This document shows positions 1-11,488 of a DNA stretch of 64,000 bases, one piece after another (position 1 is the stretch's first letter; each line of letters starts with the position of its first letter). The stretch is taken from NCBI GenBank assembly GCA_033725935.1, contig MU867070.1, positions 657,649 through 721,648 on the forward strand. Direction: 5' to 3'. The notes beneath the pieces are model-generated. The model searched no databases, was not told the origin of the DNA, and saw nothing but the letters and a program-made list of their open reading frames with translations. Position numbers and translations under genes: made by a program. The stretch comes from Cladorrhinum sp. PSN259. Taxonomy: Eukaryota; Ascomycota; Sordariomycetes; Sordariales; Podosporaceae.

Positions 1-1902
1 ATTTGCCCTCTCCGCCCCTTCCACCGGCTCTCCTCGCTTTCCAAAAAGCCGCAGTCCGCCAAGAGCCCGGCTCCGGCTTCTCCACCAACATCCGACCCCT
101 CCGCACCCGCCTCACACCTGCGACCGCACACCTTCCCAATCCATTCACGCCCGCAAATCCTGCCACCCCTAACCAATTGATGATACAGGGTTTTGAGTGG
201 TACATCCCCTCGCCATCCGAAAAAGATCCAACAACACACTGGCAGCGTCTCAAGTCACTTATCCCTTCCCTTTCCCAATTGGGAGCCACGCACATCTGGA
301 TCCCACCCGCCTGCAAAGCTGCCGTCCCCCACGGGAACGGGTACGACATCTACGACTTGTATGATCTGGGCGAGTTTGAGCAAAAGAGAACAACCCGCAC
401 GAAATGGGGCTCGAAGCAGGAGTTGGTGGAGCTGACGACCACGGCGCAGGAACATGGAGTCAAGATTCTGTTTGACACCGTGTTGAACCACAAGACTGGA
501 GCGAATTACAAAGAAAAAGGTGTGGCCACCAAGATGGATCCCAGAGATCGGATGAAAGAAGACAAGCAAGGCGGGGGGAAGAGGGACGTTGAAGTGTGGA
601 CTGGGTTTGACTTTCCTGGACGGCAAGGAAAGTACAGCGGGTTGAGATGGAGGAAGGAGCATTTTACTGGAGTGGATTACGATGATGTCAGTAAAGAGAA
701 GGGGGTCTGGAAATTGGAGGGCAAGGAGTGGAAGGATGATGTTGATGAGGAGTTGGGGAACTATGATTTCTTGATGTTTGCTGACGTTGATCATGGGCAC
801 CCCGAGGTGAGGGAGGACTTGTTCCGGTGGATTGAGTGGTTGGGGAAGGAGTCCGGGTTGACTCTGGGCGGGTTGCGGATGGATGCGATCAAACATTATA
901 GCTTCCGTTTTCTGCGGGATTTCCTGATCCACATTCGTGCAAATGTTAGCAAGGATTGGTTCGTCGTTGGTGAGTATTGGAGGGTGGATTCCGAATTTTT
1001 GGCAAAGTTCTTGGAATACATGGACCATCGATTGTCGCTGTTTGATGTTCAGTTGGTGCATAACTTTAGCGACATTTCTTTGCTTGGGGATAGGGGGGAT
1101 TTGAGAAAGGTATTTGATGATGCTTTGGTGCTTTGGAAGCCTGATAATTCTGTGGTAAGTCTTCAACTATTTCTCTCCTTATACCTGCCAAATATCTCAC
1201 GCTGATAAATTTTCCAGACTTTTGTGGTCAATCATGATACGGTAAGCCTCTTCCAAGCCTTCAGCATGGTGATGTTACTGACTTTCTCTCTACAGCAAGA
1301 TGGACAGTCCCTCGAGGTATGTTATCTCGTTTCACCTTCTTAGCTAAGCTATTAAGTTCCTAACGGCTGTTAAGACCCCTGTCGCCCCGTTCTTCATCCC
1401 TCTCGCCTACTCCCTAATCTTGCTCCGCGCCAACACTGGCCTTCCATGCGTCTTCTACTCAGACCTTTTCGGATCGTTCAGCAAATACCCAACTCCGGAT
1501 CACCGCATCGTAATCCCGCCAACTTCAGGGGGGAAAGTCCTTCCCAAGATGATGCTGGCCCGCAAGTTCTGGGCATACGGTACACAGCATGACTACTTTG
1601 ATGATCAGAACTCTGTCGGGTTCACACGAGTCGGCCATGAATCCCAATCAGGCGGCAATGGTTTGGCGGTCCTGATGACCAATGGTTGGGAGTATACCAG
1701 CAAAAAGATGTTTGTTGGGCGACAACACGCGGGTGAAATGTGGACAGACTTGCTCAAGTGGTGTCATGGTCAGGTTGTCATTGACTCTGAGGGATGGGGT
1801 GTGTTTTATGTCGGTCCTCAGAGTGTTTCTGTGTGGGTATATGCCGCTGCGGAAGGCAGGAAATTGGCAGATGGACTGGGATTGGGAAGCCCTGCAGCCT
1901 AA
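1..1902 (+). CDS. Alpha-amylase, GH13 (intracellular GH13_5-like), 5' end cut by the window
   Basis: Glycoside hydrolase of family 13, expected to cleave alpha-1,4-glucans. Exons are about 3-1154, 1218-1241, 1296-1316 and 1375-1902; all introns are phase 0. The second and third exons are only 24 and 21 nt, and the last intron ends in AAG. The N-terminal motif MIQGFEWY followed by the YDIYDLYDLGEF stretch is typical of bacterial-type cytoplasmic amylases and their fungal homologues. Catalytic residues are visible: the nucleophile Asp in GLRMDAIKH (codon 882-884), the acid/base Glu in VVGEYW (codon 972-974) and the transition-state Asp in FVVNHD (codon 1236-1238). The frame is open to the window edge and no ATG is seen before the domain, so the true start lies upstream. 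A signal peptide cannot be judged. The family call is strong; intracellular location is inferred from the subfamily. Confidence 0.93.
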
Positions 1903-1998
1903 TTGGTTATCGCTTCGATAGGAATGCAACTCTAGTGCCTGAACATGAAGCTACACACATGATGTTGGTGAGAGGAACCCGGTACACCACTTGAAGTC

Positions 1999-2534
1999 CT
2001 ACTCAACTTCCGGCTCACCGTTAATCTTCTTGTCGATCGAATCAACCATAGCCTGCCGGATATCCTCATTGCCGACGCCGAGGTTGCGAGGATCGGCTGT
2101 GATGCCAAAGGCGCAAGTTTTGTAGTCTGCCAGGCGACGCTGCCCGGAGCCACCAAAATATTTTCTGTGTCAGTGTCAGAGGATATGAGGGAGGGCAAAG
2201 GTGATAAAGAAACTATGTATTAGCTACCATCGGTGGCGATGTTGGCACAGAGCTGCTGGCAGTCGGAGACGGCGAGGGAGGCGAATGGGATTTGGTTCTG
2301 GATGTCGTCGCTGTAGTTGCACTGGTCGTTGAGCGCGGCATGAGTGGATGGAGGCTCGTTGACGAGGTTGCTGGAGTTGTGAGGAATGAAGTAAGCGCCC
2401 TCGGAGACCTTACGATCGCCCGGGGGAGGGACGGAGGGATGGTCGACGGTGATGCCGGGGTCGAAGCGGCGTTACCGAACTTGAAGGAGGTGGCCAGAAA
2501 GGGGCCAAAGAGCTGCGGTGAGCTTGAGGAGCAT
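1999..2534 (-). pseudogene. Broken Hce2/Ecp2-type secreted effector-like gene
   Basis: The minus strand carries two protein-like blocks. The 3' block ends at 1999 and contains LADYKTCAFGITADP, the CAFG core of Hce2 (Ecp2 effector-like) domains. The 5' block (about 2220-2470) contains ALNDQCNYSDD and LAVSDCQQLC, matching the earlier Cys pattern of the family. The ATG at 2534 opens a Leu/Ala-rich leader but meets an in-frame TAA about 20 codons later, and the matching frame changes inside the leader. At about 2165-2220 a GTAGCT...CAG intron would join the blocks out of frame unless a further internal acceptor is used. Two or more breaks suggest a decayed gene, although noncanonical splicing or sequence errors remain possible. 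The Hce2 assignment rests on Cys spacing and CAFG only. Ecp2-like proteins are secreted and sometimes act on hosts; nothing here shows activity. Confidence 0.5.
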
Positions 2535-2551
2535 TTTGGCAACTGAATCAC

Positions 2552-3131
2552 ATGATAGAAGTTGAAGGTGCTGAGATATCACCGAGAGAGGGTGGCTGGT
2601 GAGAAAGGGAAACATGCTAAGAGGTAGCGGGAGGGAGGTAGATCTACTCAAACAGGCGGATATTCACAACATTCCAATCAAACCTGCCACATGGGCGACG
2701 AAATAGATCTAAGTTATGATAAGTGGGTTCTTGTTTAACATCAATCATGCATACTGGTAGTTGCCAGCTGTCGTGATGTACAAAGCCGAGCGTCGTCTCC
2801 TCTGGAAGGGCATCATCGAAACCGTTCAAGTCATTGACAAGACCGACTTGTGGCAGGATGGTAGGGGTCTGTCACTGATTCTGATATCGAGGTGGATTTC
2901 CGCTGGGCTGATGAGTGCCTAGGGCTTATTGGCTTATTGGTTTGTGGCATTATGGAGGACCTATCTCGAAGATAACGCTTACAAATTGGGTTCTTGCTGA
3001 CTTTAGGCCCCGAAATCAAGGACGGTTTAATTTAATGCTTTAAGATTAAGCCAATGACAGACAGAATTCCTCTTCTCAAATCAAGGTTCTTAGTTTGTGA
3101 TGTTGACGATTTTATTGTTAATAGCAACTCA
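2552..3131. other. Intergenic, no gene seen
   Basis: About 580 nt between the broken Hce2-like gene and tRNA-Gly. Short open frames on the minus strand lack protein-like composition. I see no repeat or RNA structure here. Confidence 0.5.
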
Positions 3132-3202
3132 GCGTCAGTGGTTTAGTGGTAAAATCCATCGTTGCCATCGATGGGCCCCGCGTTCGATTCGCGGCTGACG
3201 CA
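3132..3202 (+). tRNA. tRNA-Gly (anticodon GCC)
   Basis: A 71-nt cloverleaf can be folded by eye. The acceptor stem is GCGTCAG paired with CTGACGC plus discriminator A. The D-arm is TGGTTTAGTGGT. The anticodon stem CATCG/CGATG encloses loop TTGCCAT with anticodon GCC. The T-arm is CGCG-TTCGATT-CGCG. There is no intron and no encoded CCA, as expected for a nuclear tRNA. The 3' flank is T-rich (CTTTTACTTTTGTTTT), suitable for RNA polymerase III termination. Confidence 0.97.
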
Positions 3203-3660
3203 TATCTTTTACTTTTGTTTTAATCTGTATTATCTTGTCCCGTGAAGGTTTTCCAAACTTGTTTATCATTCATTCACTCTATTATTTTAGCGTTTCTCTT
3301 TCGAGACTAGGACACGATCATCGATGTAGGTATTGCACCATGATCGTGATTTCCAACAGACTCGGCGTCTTCTCAGGTTTTGAGTGTCGGAGGTGGCAGG
3401 GCTAACTAACACTTGGTTCTTTCTAACAATGCACATTTTGTATCATGTTTACCAAAGCCTTCTGAAAGAAGCGATCGCTTCGGGTCCCAGACGCTGAACA
3501 GACCAAGACCTCCAACTTGACGTCGAAAGAATCACTGTATCTCTTTCTGCGGTTACTATCTTTTTCTTTCTTTGAAATTTCCGCTAAGGCTTATTGAACA
3601 CCCTCAATAAACACTTTCAGATCACTCCCGGCATCAATCAGCTCAGATCTTCAGGATTCT
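3203..3660. other. Intergenic, no gene seen
   Basis: About 460 nt between tRNA-Gly and the MFS relic. The first 40 nt hold the T-rich pol III terminator region. No open frame or repeat stands out. Confidence 0.5.
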
Positions 3661-4300
3661 AGGTAGCATACTTTAGTGCCTACCCCTTGGTAGCTCTCAG
3701 ACACACAGGATGGCTCCCTCGACACTTTGGTAACCGAGCCGTCTTCATCTGGGGGGCACTTCTGTATGGTCTCGGTGTCCTTCTCGCCATCACCGCCATC
3801 AAGGAGGGCTCCTTTAGTGGATCCTGCGCTTGTATTTTCGTCATCGGCAATGGGCTTGGCTCCCTCGAGCCGGCAGCTAATCTGTTCATCACGGGTAATA
3901 TTAAGAGTTCACCAAAACTAATTCAATCATCATTCCATAGAACTGATATTTGGCAGTCTACAGCACTGCCAAATACTCAGAAATGTGCATCAACACAGCC
4001 CAGGCATTGCAGAACGTCCAATGAGTCTACCCTCGTCATTTCCTGCTTTGGGTGTATGCTCACTTTGATTTTGTTTTCATTGTCCAGAAACATGCCCCGA
4101 GATCATGTCACCGACGCAGATATGTAATTACAAATTCAGGCTGCCGAAAAAAGTGCCATAAAACTGGATGGTCAGAACATGCCGTTCTGCAAGCAGTACC
4201 GGTTTTTTTTTTATGCGGCTTTTGTGCAGTTTTGTTACGCAGGCGTGCAGATTCAAGTTGCTCTTGCTAGGTACATATAGCTCTTTTATATCTACTTACC
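3660..4300 (+). pseudogene. Decayed MFS sugar permease (FucP / fucose permease type)
   Basis: Frame 3687-3900 reads GNRAVFIWGALLYGLGVLLA and FVIGNGLGSLEPAANLFIT, the conserved core of fungal fucose-permease-like MFS transporters (transmembrane segments about 3-4, followed by the GNGLGSLE-AAN motif). The match then continues in another frame: TAKYSEMCINTAQAL near 3960-4010 corresponds to the family's KYSE-RIN-AQ segment. Later, about 4205-4270, a further frame reads YAAFVQFCYAGVQ, matching the start of the second half of the transporter. Start, first helices and C-terminal half are missing, and frames change at least twice. This is a truncated, frame-broken relic. It lies 460 nt downstream of a tRNA gene. 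Confidence 0.75.
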
Positions 4301-4987
4301 TATCAAGATGTGTAAGAACTGGATGCGTGCTGAGTTTTGTGTTGAAATAGCTAGTTCATCAACTACTGGACTATCCTTGACGATGTGTATTGGCTTGATC
4401 TCCACGGCCATCACTCGGCGTGGACATAGATGCCGGTATTGCAATGATGTGCGTGACTCTTTTCTTTGAGTCGATATCTGTTTGACACATCGAAGTGGCT
4501 GGTACCTCTACGCCATGATGAATAAGAATGCGAAGTGACACCGGATCCTGAGTCGTCAGCCATCCGTCGTCGTCGTCAGATGTAAGATGTGGCTGAACTT
4601 AGATATCAAAATGTGTCTCCAGTTTCTCCTCTGCGGTTGCCCATGTCAGCTTCCTTTTAATTCCGGCGACCTTACCTTCCTCTGACATTCAGTGCCATCA
4701 AGCAACGCAGTTTCCACTAACTGGCCGTAGTGATTCGGACTTTCTGATAACTCCTGGCTTGAACTTGCTGGATTGTTTTCGTTATTCCATGTCCAGGAAA
4801 GGGCAAAACACCTTATCAGCGCATTCGATCTTGATCCTTTCTACTCGGCGCCGATCACGCGTTCCTGAAATCTCAAACCCCCCTCCTGCCCGATTCCAGA
4901 GCCCTGGGGCATGCGCCGAGTTCAAGTTTTGGTTAAAACCCAGCCATCCGTTCCGATTTGATCCCGTCAACTCTATCCATTCTCTCA
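4301..4987. other. Relic tail and promoter region
   Basis: About 690 nt. The first part may hold further decayed sequence of the MFS relic, but I can match no more of it. The last 150 nt are the likely promoter and pyrimidine-rich 5' UTR of the next gene. No intact frame is convincing. Confidence 0.4.
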
Positions 4988-5772
4988 ATGTCTTTTCAAC
5001 ATCATCATAATCATCATCATCAACAAACGCCCGACATGCCCGTTCGATACATCGATCCGCACCGTTCTTCAGGGGGCCCCCCTCCCATACCGAATTACGC
5101 CAGTATCATCGATGGTGTATTCGAGAGCAGCACTCCGTTTGATCCAAACCAGTCCCAGAATATTAAAGATGCCTTAAAGGTGAGCTTTTCGCATTCATAT
5201 TCTTGTTTTGAGGATTTTTTCTTATTGACCTCCTCGTCGACGACTAGGCTTCCCATTCCGCCCTCGCCTGCCTCACCGACGGTCATCCCCACTTCACGAA
5301 CGCGAACATCACTCTTCTCGCCGAGGCATTCCGATCGGGTGTCATTGACACGTATGCCGTTCCTGCGAGGCTTCGGGTGCCCTTCTTGGCGCACTTCCTC
5401 GGCGGCGACGACAATGGAAATCTTCTCAACCAGCTTACCCAATATACCATGGCCCGCATGATGCAGGATGTTAGACGCGATAGTGACCAGCAGCAGCAGC
5501 AGCAGCAGCAGCAGGGCAGCGTACCAGTTAACGGCGCGGCGGCTAATAACGCGAACGCGGGTTGGACTGTGAGCGAGAGTACAGTTTCTCATAGGATGCA
5601 AGCCGTCTTGAACAGGATCAGTAATCCCGGAATGACCGTTGATGAACTGGTTGAGAGCGTCAATGCGGAAGCCAATCATCATCGTGGGACACTTTGCACG
5701 CTTTTGTTGGCCGTGATTCGGCTCAATGTCGCCCGCAATATCGGACGGTTTGTGGCGGAAAAGTCTACCTAA
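4988..5772 (+). CDS. Hypothetical polyQ-containing protein, 238 aa
   Basis: Two exons, 4988-5179 and 5248-5772, with an intron GTGAGC...CTAG in phase 0. I chose the ATG at 4988 (MSFQHHHNHH); an ATG at 5035 giving MPVRYIDPH is an alternative. The N-terminus is His/Gln-rich and followed by a Pro-rich segment. The middle reads FTNANITLLAEAFRSG and VPFLAHFLGGDDNGNLLNQL, probably helical. A run of nine Gln (CAG codons, about 5489-5515) splits it from a C-terminal helical part ending ARNIGRFVAEKST. The join restores a continuous protein-like frame, so the gene is very likely real. I do not recognise a domain. No signal peptide or membrane segment is seen. Confidence 0.8.
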
Positions 5773-5998
5773 TGGTATGGCGGCGTGTGTTTGAGCAGTA
5801 GTTATCTGTGCTTTGTTTCAATAGTTCTCATAGGGGTTTGTGTTTTTGAACAGCTTCTACAGCGTATGGTTTGTAAAGTTAATAGGGCAGCTCTCTGTCT
5901 TTTGTAGTTTGAACGGAGTATAGAGATAGTATTTGCGCTCTTAATGTTCTTTGTTAACATCTGGCTTAGTCCCTTTTGCACTTTTCAAGCATTTGATG

Positions 5999-7312
5999 CT
6001 AAAACCTGAGGACTGGCTTGATCACCTGTGCTTTGGGTTAGTGATATCCGTACCAAATAAAAGATTCAAAGTTTACTCACATTCCCTGCTTCCATGTCGG
6101 CAATGGCTTGCTTGATCTCCTCGACTGGATACACCTTGCTGATTCTTTCCACAGGAAATTTGCCTTGTTTATGCAAGTCAACCAAGTGCGGTATAAACTG
6201 TTGTTTGTCAGTCACATCAAAGGTCCCTCACATCAATGCCATCACTACTTACCTCTGGCGGATACGAGTCTCCCTCAATAACACTAATCCACGACTTGTT
6301 TGCATAGAAAAACGCAGCAGCATCTACAATGATCTTGGCACCCGGCGGCGGAGCTCCCACAGATGCTGCCGTCCCTCCTGCAGCCAAGCACTCAAGCATG
6401 CTCTCTACCACTTTTCCAACACCAGTGGTATCAACGGCGAACCGTGCTCCTTTTCCTCCTGTGATTCTCTTGACCTCATCAATAACAGTAGCCCCCCCAA
6501 CGCCGAGCGTGGTAGGGTTTATGGCGCTTGTGGCACCTAGTTCCTTTGCAACTTCCAGTTTGCGTTCCACGAGGTCAACAACGATGACGTTCTCTACATC
6601 AACGGCTTTGCAGGCCATCAGCGCCGCCATGCCTACGCTTCCGGTCCCAAAGATCAGGACGGTATCGCTGGGTTCGGGCTTGAAAACGTTGAGGATCGTC
6701 CCGGCGCCAGTTTGGTACCCGCATCCCATGGGGGCGTAGATGTCCATTTGTTCGGGGTGTTGGCAGGGGACCAGACTCCGCTCGTGCACGACTGCCAAGC
6801 GGGAGAAGGAGGATTGTCCAAAGAAGTGGGCGCTGACTGGTGTTCCGGTGCCGTCGTTTAATGTGGCCGCTGTGCTGCCGTCTTCAAGTCTGAGGGCGCG
6901 GAGGTTGCCGCGGGTCATGTCGGGACATTTTGTGAGGAGGTTGGAGTTGCACTGTTTGCAGGTGCCGCAGGAGGTGAAGGAGAGGAGGACGGGAGAACCG
7001 ATTTTGAGTGAGGGTGAGGCTACGGAGGAACCGAGGGCGACGATGGTGCCGGCGCCTTCGTGGCCTGCTATTGCTGGGAGGGAGAGGGAGGGTATGAGAC
7101 CGTGTTGGAGGAGAAGATCCTTTTTGTTGTTAGTACAAGGAGAGAAACGGAGGAGGGCCAAATACAGTGTGACAAAGGCCAGCGTATTTGATTTCCACCA
7201 GGACTTCGTCTGGTCTGAGCTCGTTAATGAGGATTGGGGTCATCAGAAAGTCGGCACCGGGGGAGTGCACGACTAGGGCTTCGGTCTCGATGGGGAAGTT
7301 GAGATTCGACAT
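5999..7312 (-). CDS. Zinc-dependent alcohol dehydrogenase (MDR family, aryl-alcohol type), 385 aa
   Basis: Four exons: 7312-7166, 7119-6253, 6197-6081 and 6025-5999; all introns are phase 0 and the last exon encodes only VIKPVLRF. It oxidises alcohols or reduces aldehydes with NAD(H). Catalytic zinc ligands are Cys47 (GLCHTD), His69-Glu70 (GHEGAG) and Cys182 (GCGYQTG). The structural zinc loop Cys100-x2-Cys103-x2-Cys106-x7-Cys114 is complete. The Rossmann fold shows GTGSVG (about 207-212), and Asp231 in VIVVDLVERK favours NAD over NADP. The first intron splits the GLCHT|D motif, and removing it restores the motif exactly, which fixes the model. The GCGYQTGAG motif resembles the class III / aryl-alcohol dehydrogenase branch. 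Substrate unknown; cytosolic, as no targeting signal is visible. Confidence 0.95.
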
Positions 7313-7918
7313 TGTGTATATGGCTGTTGCTGATACTTTCAGATTGTACAAAGAGGTAGGTGGATGGTGTTGATCGTGACCAGGATATTTTGTTGTTGAA
7401 TTTTGGAGAAGTGTTGGCGGAGAATAAGTTCAGTTTCAGGTACATGTCTGTATGTAGGTAGGTAGAATATCTCGGAAAACATGTTCCTTGAACCCGATAC
7501 AGGTCTGCACAGACAGATAGACCCTTTACCCCGCGTCGTTACCGAAAAACAACCAGTAAGGGCCTGTTGAGACCTTGTCATGCAGGATTGGTTGCCACTC
7601 TACGGTGACCTGAAAGCAGCCAGTGGATCCCTACATGTAACCAGAATGGTCCGAAAGAAGCGGACCATAAATCTAACCTTGCGCCCCAGGAGGAGACATA
7701 AGGAAGCTATACTTGTTACGCGTACCTACCTAGTAATACATATATCAAACATTCACGGCATGATCTTGGCACTCAATATCGTGCAAACTTAAAATGTCTT
7801 CAAAATAATTTCTATTCTCCCTACATAAACAAAGCAACCAATAAAAGGACGCAAAGCTCTTCTTTACTCAACAGCTCTACCCACTGTCATCACGTTGATA
7901 TCGTTTGTTTCTCGTCAG
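7313..7918. other. Intergenic between ADH promoter and F-box gene 3' end
   Basis: About 600 nt. It holds the divergent upstream region of the alcohol dehydrogenase and the 3' flank of the minus-strand F-box-like gene. Open frames here are short and not protein-like. Confidence 0.5.
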
Positions 7919-9246
7919 TCACTCTCTCAATCCCAGCGGCCAACACCCATTACGAAGTTTCCCAATTCCTCGGGTTACTACAACCCGATCTTGGATACCA
8001 GCGTTTGGGTCTCCTCGCTCAAACGCCTCGATTTCCGGCCATTCATTGAGCAGACAAATTCTTTGGAGCTGCGGGACTTGTCTAGCCATTTCCATCAGAA
8101 TGCGCCTGCTAAGTCCCGCGGTTGAAGTCGCCTGGAAGAATTCCAGTGCGTCCGGCTGATCTTCCGGCATTCGTTGATCTCTCGGCATGGTCAATGCAAT
8201 GCGGCGGAGGCTGCGCATTCCCTTGAGTTGATGAACCAAACGTTGAAAAGCCGTAACTAGGGTTAACTGGAAGATTGTGGGAGGAGAGAGGTGGATTATT
8301 TAGTAGACTGACTCCCTTCAAGTTTCATGTCGTGATTATCATGATGGATGAGAAGTATACTTACTAGACCAATAACTGGGGTTGATGGAGTATCAGCGTC
8401 TTCCATTATAATGAGCCACTCGAGTTTCTTGTGGTCTTGGGCAATATCTTTGAGCTTTGAGAAACCCGCCAACACGCCGGCCTCCGGGCTGAATGGAGTT
8501 TTGATCACCAACCGCTTGAGTCCTGGATGCCAGTTATGACGATCATCCAAGTCTTCTTCTCCATCATACTCATCAAAAGGTATATCAAGGGCCTCCAAGG
8601 TGCTGATTGCTCTGCTAACTTCTAAGCTGAAGGGGGTTCTGGGTTCACCTGGTTGCACATTCCGAGTCTTCCGCTTTGCTGCCAGTGGGCTGTCCGGAAT
8701 GCGCAAATGTCGAACGTTGCTAAATGGGTCACGCCTGAGACTTTGCAGTTCGTATAGAAAGCGATGCTCCTGCAAGCCTTCAAAATGATCGAGACTGAGC
8801 TCCAGGTGTTTGAGATTGACCATAGCTGATATGGCATGCAGGATACGCCAAGGGAGCTGCAGGGAGTGTTTGTGGGGGCCCCGAGGTGGCCAACATGATC
8901 TCATCCTTGACCAGTGGTAGCCGCCCCGACCCCTTTCTGTAATCAAAGGCAAAGCAGGGTGAGGCAGAAGCTCGATAGTTGCAGCCCCGATATATCTGGT
9001 GCACGAAAATTCTTTGTTTTTAGTGCGAATAAGCCGGCCGAGTACTCCAAACAAGACCTTCTGAGACCCGCTGAGGGTCACTTCCTGGAATTGATGAGGC
9101 GCAAAGGCTCTGTAGAGTAAATTGGAGCACTGAACCGCCGCATCCCGAGAACTTTTGTCGGTCGAAGCTGCGATCATCTCCCAGAGCTCGGGTGGGACTT
9201 TTTCAATTGCGGGCGCGAGGCCACTTTTAACTGTCTGAGTTGTCAT
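7919..9246 (-). CDS. F-box/LRR-like protein, 409 aa
   Basis: Two exons, 9246-8365 and 8266-7919, with intron GTAAGT...CCAG in phase 0. The N-terminus reads VPPELWEMIAAS followed by CSNLLYRAFAPHQF, the shape of a degenerate fungal F-box. The middle shows leucine-rich repeat-like spacing, for example LKHLELSLDHF, VRHLRIPDSPL, LEALDIPFDEY and LKRLVIKTPF. F-box proteins recruit substrates to SCF ubiquitin ligases; the substrate here is unknown. I used the ATG at 9246 (MTTQTVKSG). An in-frame upstream ATG at 9378 would add a hydrophobic leader but lies in likely 5' UTR. No other domain is seen. The gene is convincing; the F-box label is weaker. Confidence 0.78.
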
Positions 9247-11227
9247 GTTATTACGCTTTGGAGTAGATAAATACTGCAGAGTGAGAGTTGAACAAGCCCT
9301 GAATCCAAGGAACAATGTTAAAAAAATACTATCCAGGCTTGGAATGAGGCAGGCCAGGTGTGCATGATATATATACATGTAGTTTCTCGTTACACAATCG
9401 CGAGCAGCAAATAGCCCTTGTATCGCCTCCGCGCTTACGTGACACGGAGATAGAGAAATACTACTTGAAACTCGTCGTAACTATTGAACCACCTTTGCTT
9501 TGATAAAGTTGAGTCATAATAACTGGCCACCATGTTTTGGTGAGACAGGTGAAAATGAGATGAAGATTCATTTATGTTGTCATTTGACTGTCTGTAAACA
9601 CCTCAATTCAGTTTTGGAAAGTAAATCATTCTACTAGTAGCTCGTCTGAACTGTGCAGTTGGAGTAGAAAGCAAAGCGTTAAGCGTTCAACAAATAGGAA
9701 CTTGGAGCCAGAGATAAGACCTCGGAGCGCACCAACACCAGCCACTGATAATAAGGCCGTAACGATATGACACTATAAAACAGCAATAACTTATTTAAAA
9801 AGGGTGATGCATCAGATGATTTGCAGACTTCTGGCACGTGGGTACATTATAGCGAGGCTTGCCGCACATGCCACACCTGCACCGAATGTTGGTACGAAGT
9901 CCGCCTGTACCGCTACTATCCTATTACTTCTTCATTTGAGTCCATTCAGGTCTACTACCTGACGATAATCATCACACTATCTATCTAACTTGCCTGCCAC
10001 AAATATCATCTTTACAGACTCTCGAATAATCCTCATCATTAAGAAAGTGCCGCAATCTTGATCGTGTAAATCGCCAATAGTTTCGGCATGACCTGTCTTT
10101 GCACCAATAAACTCCGAACCCCTGTGTATCCCTCGTTTCACGGAATGATGCATGGTCAAGAGCTTAAAACCAGCTGCTGCCCATGTGCCCAATCTTTCCA
10201 TTGAGCCCCTTCCCTATCCATATATTCCATGAAAAGTCCACCTGTAGACATTCACCACCTCCTTTACTGGAACAAAACAGCTTAGACAGAATATAGGAGT
10301 GAGAGACGGAGGTAAACGTCATACCATGGCCTGGCCACCGTCTTCGAAAGATGGCTCTGCCCTCCCCTTGCTGGGCTGGAATATTGTGTGACCACATGGC
10401 GGAGCAGAGTCTGCAACTTGTTGGTCAATTGGCTTGATAGAATGCTTGCGCCAAAAGATTATGCTTGGGCATTTGTGTCCTTCATTATCGCATCGCTCCT
10501 GCACCTTCTTCACAGGGGAAAGGTGATCGTGAGGCATATTCAGAGAATTCTCGACGAGAAGCTTGAATATCCCAAGGCCGTAAACACGGTTTAGTGGCTT
10601 GATTTGGTGATAATCGAAACAGTTGCAGTTGACAGGATCAAACATCCTAGACTCGATCGTTTGGCCGGGCTCCACCTTGGGGCAGATGTACCTTGTCTGC
10701 TATTGTCTTCGTCTAGTAAAAATCCGATTCATTGTTCCCGCGGGACAGGTTGATGCCTTGAGGGGCCTAAGATCCAGATAAGGACTCCGGGATAACTTGA
10801 TGCTAATACCAGTAGTGCCGTTGTTGAGTTAGAGTAAGATCAGTCGAGGATATTCCGTGCAGATAGATGGGGTGTAGTTGTTGTTTCTGAACAGCTTCCA
10901 TGAAACTCCACAGTGTTGTTGGCAAGGCTTTAAGTGTGACTTTTTCTTACATTCCACAATCACGTAATAGGTCTTATTCTTGATATTTTTTGAAGCAGCC
11001 ACGATTTGGGACCATTTTACCACTTGATGCTCACAGAGCCGGATATAACCTGTATGTCCAATACAGAGCCGAGATTCAGACTTCGGTTGATCAAATGTGA
11101 ACAGACAAGTTAGATGATCGCGCTGACAACCTAAACAATAAAGAAATCTCCTTGTTGCGTACCAGACCGTATAAGACCGGTGGGGCAGTCGACGGAAAGC
11201 GCGGCAGTCGTAACAGAATTCGTCCTA
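9247..11227. other. 2-kb gene-poor stretch
   Basis: No convincing gene. Two minus-strand frames around 10675-10164 could be joined by a GTATGA...CAG intron, but neither has a recognisable motif. The rest is AT-rich with short random frames. Confidence 0.45.
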
Positions 11228-11488
11228 CTATAGAAGGGTTACCAGCTTCTTACATTCTATATCTGTTATCACTTCTAGAAAAAGTAATGGGGGCCTCGGC
11301 TGAGGCAAGGATTCTGCTGCTGGCACCGGCAAAATGAAATATAGCTCAAAGGTCTGTAAGAACAGACGCCCCGTGCGACGTAGGCACTGCAAGCTGACCG
11401 GATCAAGGATGATCATCAACTGGACGATAACTGGTTTCGGTAGTCGATACATCAGACTATGCTTGATGTTGTGCCGTAATGCGGTCAC
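11228..11488 (-). pseudogene. F-box domain fragment
   Basis: The minus strand reads YRLPKPVIVQLM and ILDPVSLQCLRRTGRLFLQTF, a clear match to the fungal F-box consensus (YRLPEELI...LDPVSLQCLRRTSR). The frame has no ATG at its head (GTG at 11488; the first internal ATG is just before YRLP) and it stops about 50 residues after the F-box. The body of the protein is absent. Upstream on the same strand another frame (11847-11485) is open but shows no recognisable domain. I read this as a truncated copy. A short expressed F-box-only protein cannot be excluded. Confidence 0.5.

Noticed and set aside
255..1166. 303-codon minus-strand frame over the amylase
   Set aside because: Exact antisense shadow of the GH13 coding exon; its sequence has no protein-like motifs.
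10164..10675. Two minus-strand frames that a GTATGA...CAG intron could join
   Set aside because: The join is possible in phase, but neither part shows a recognisable motif or normal composition.
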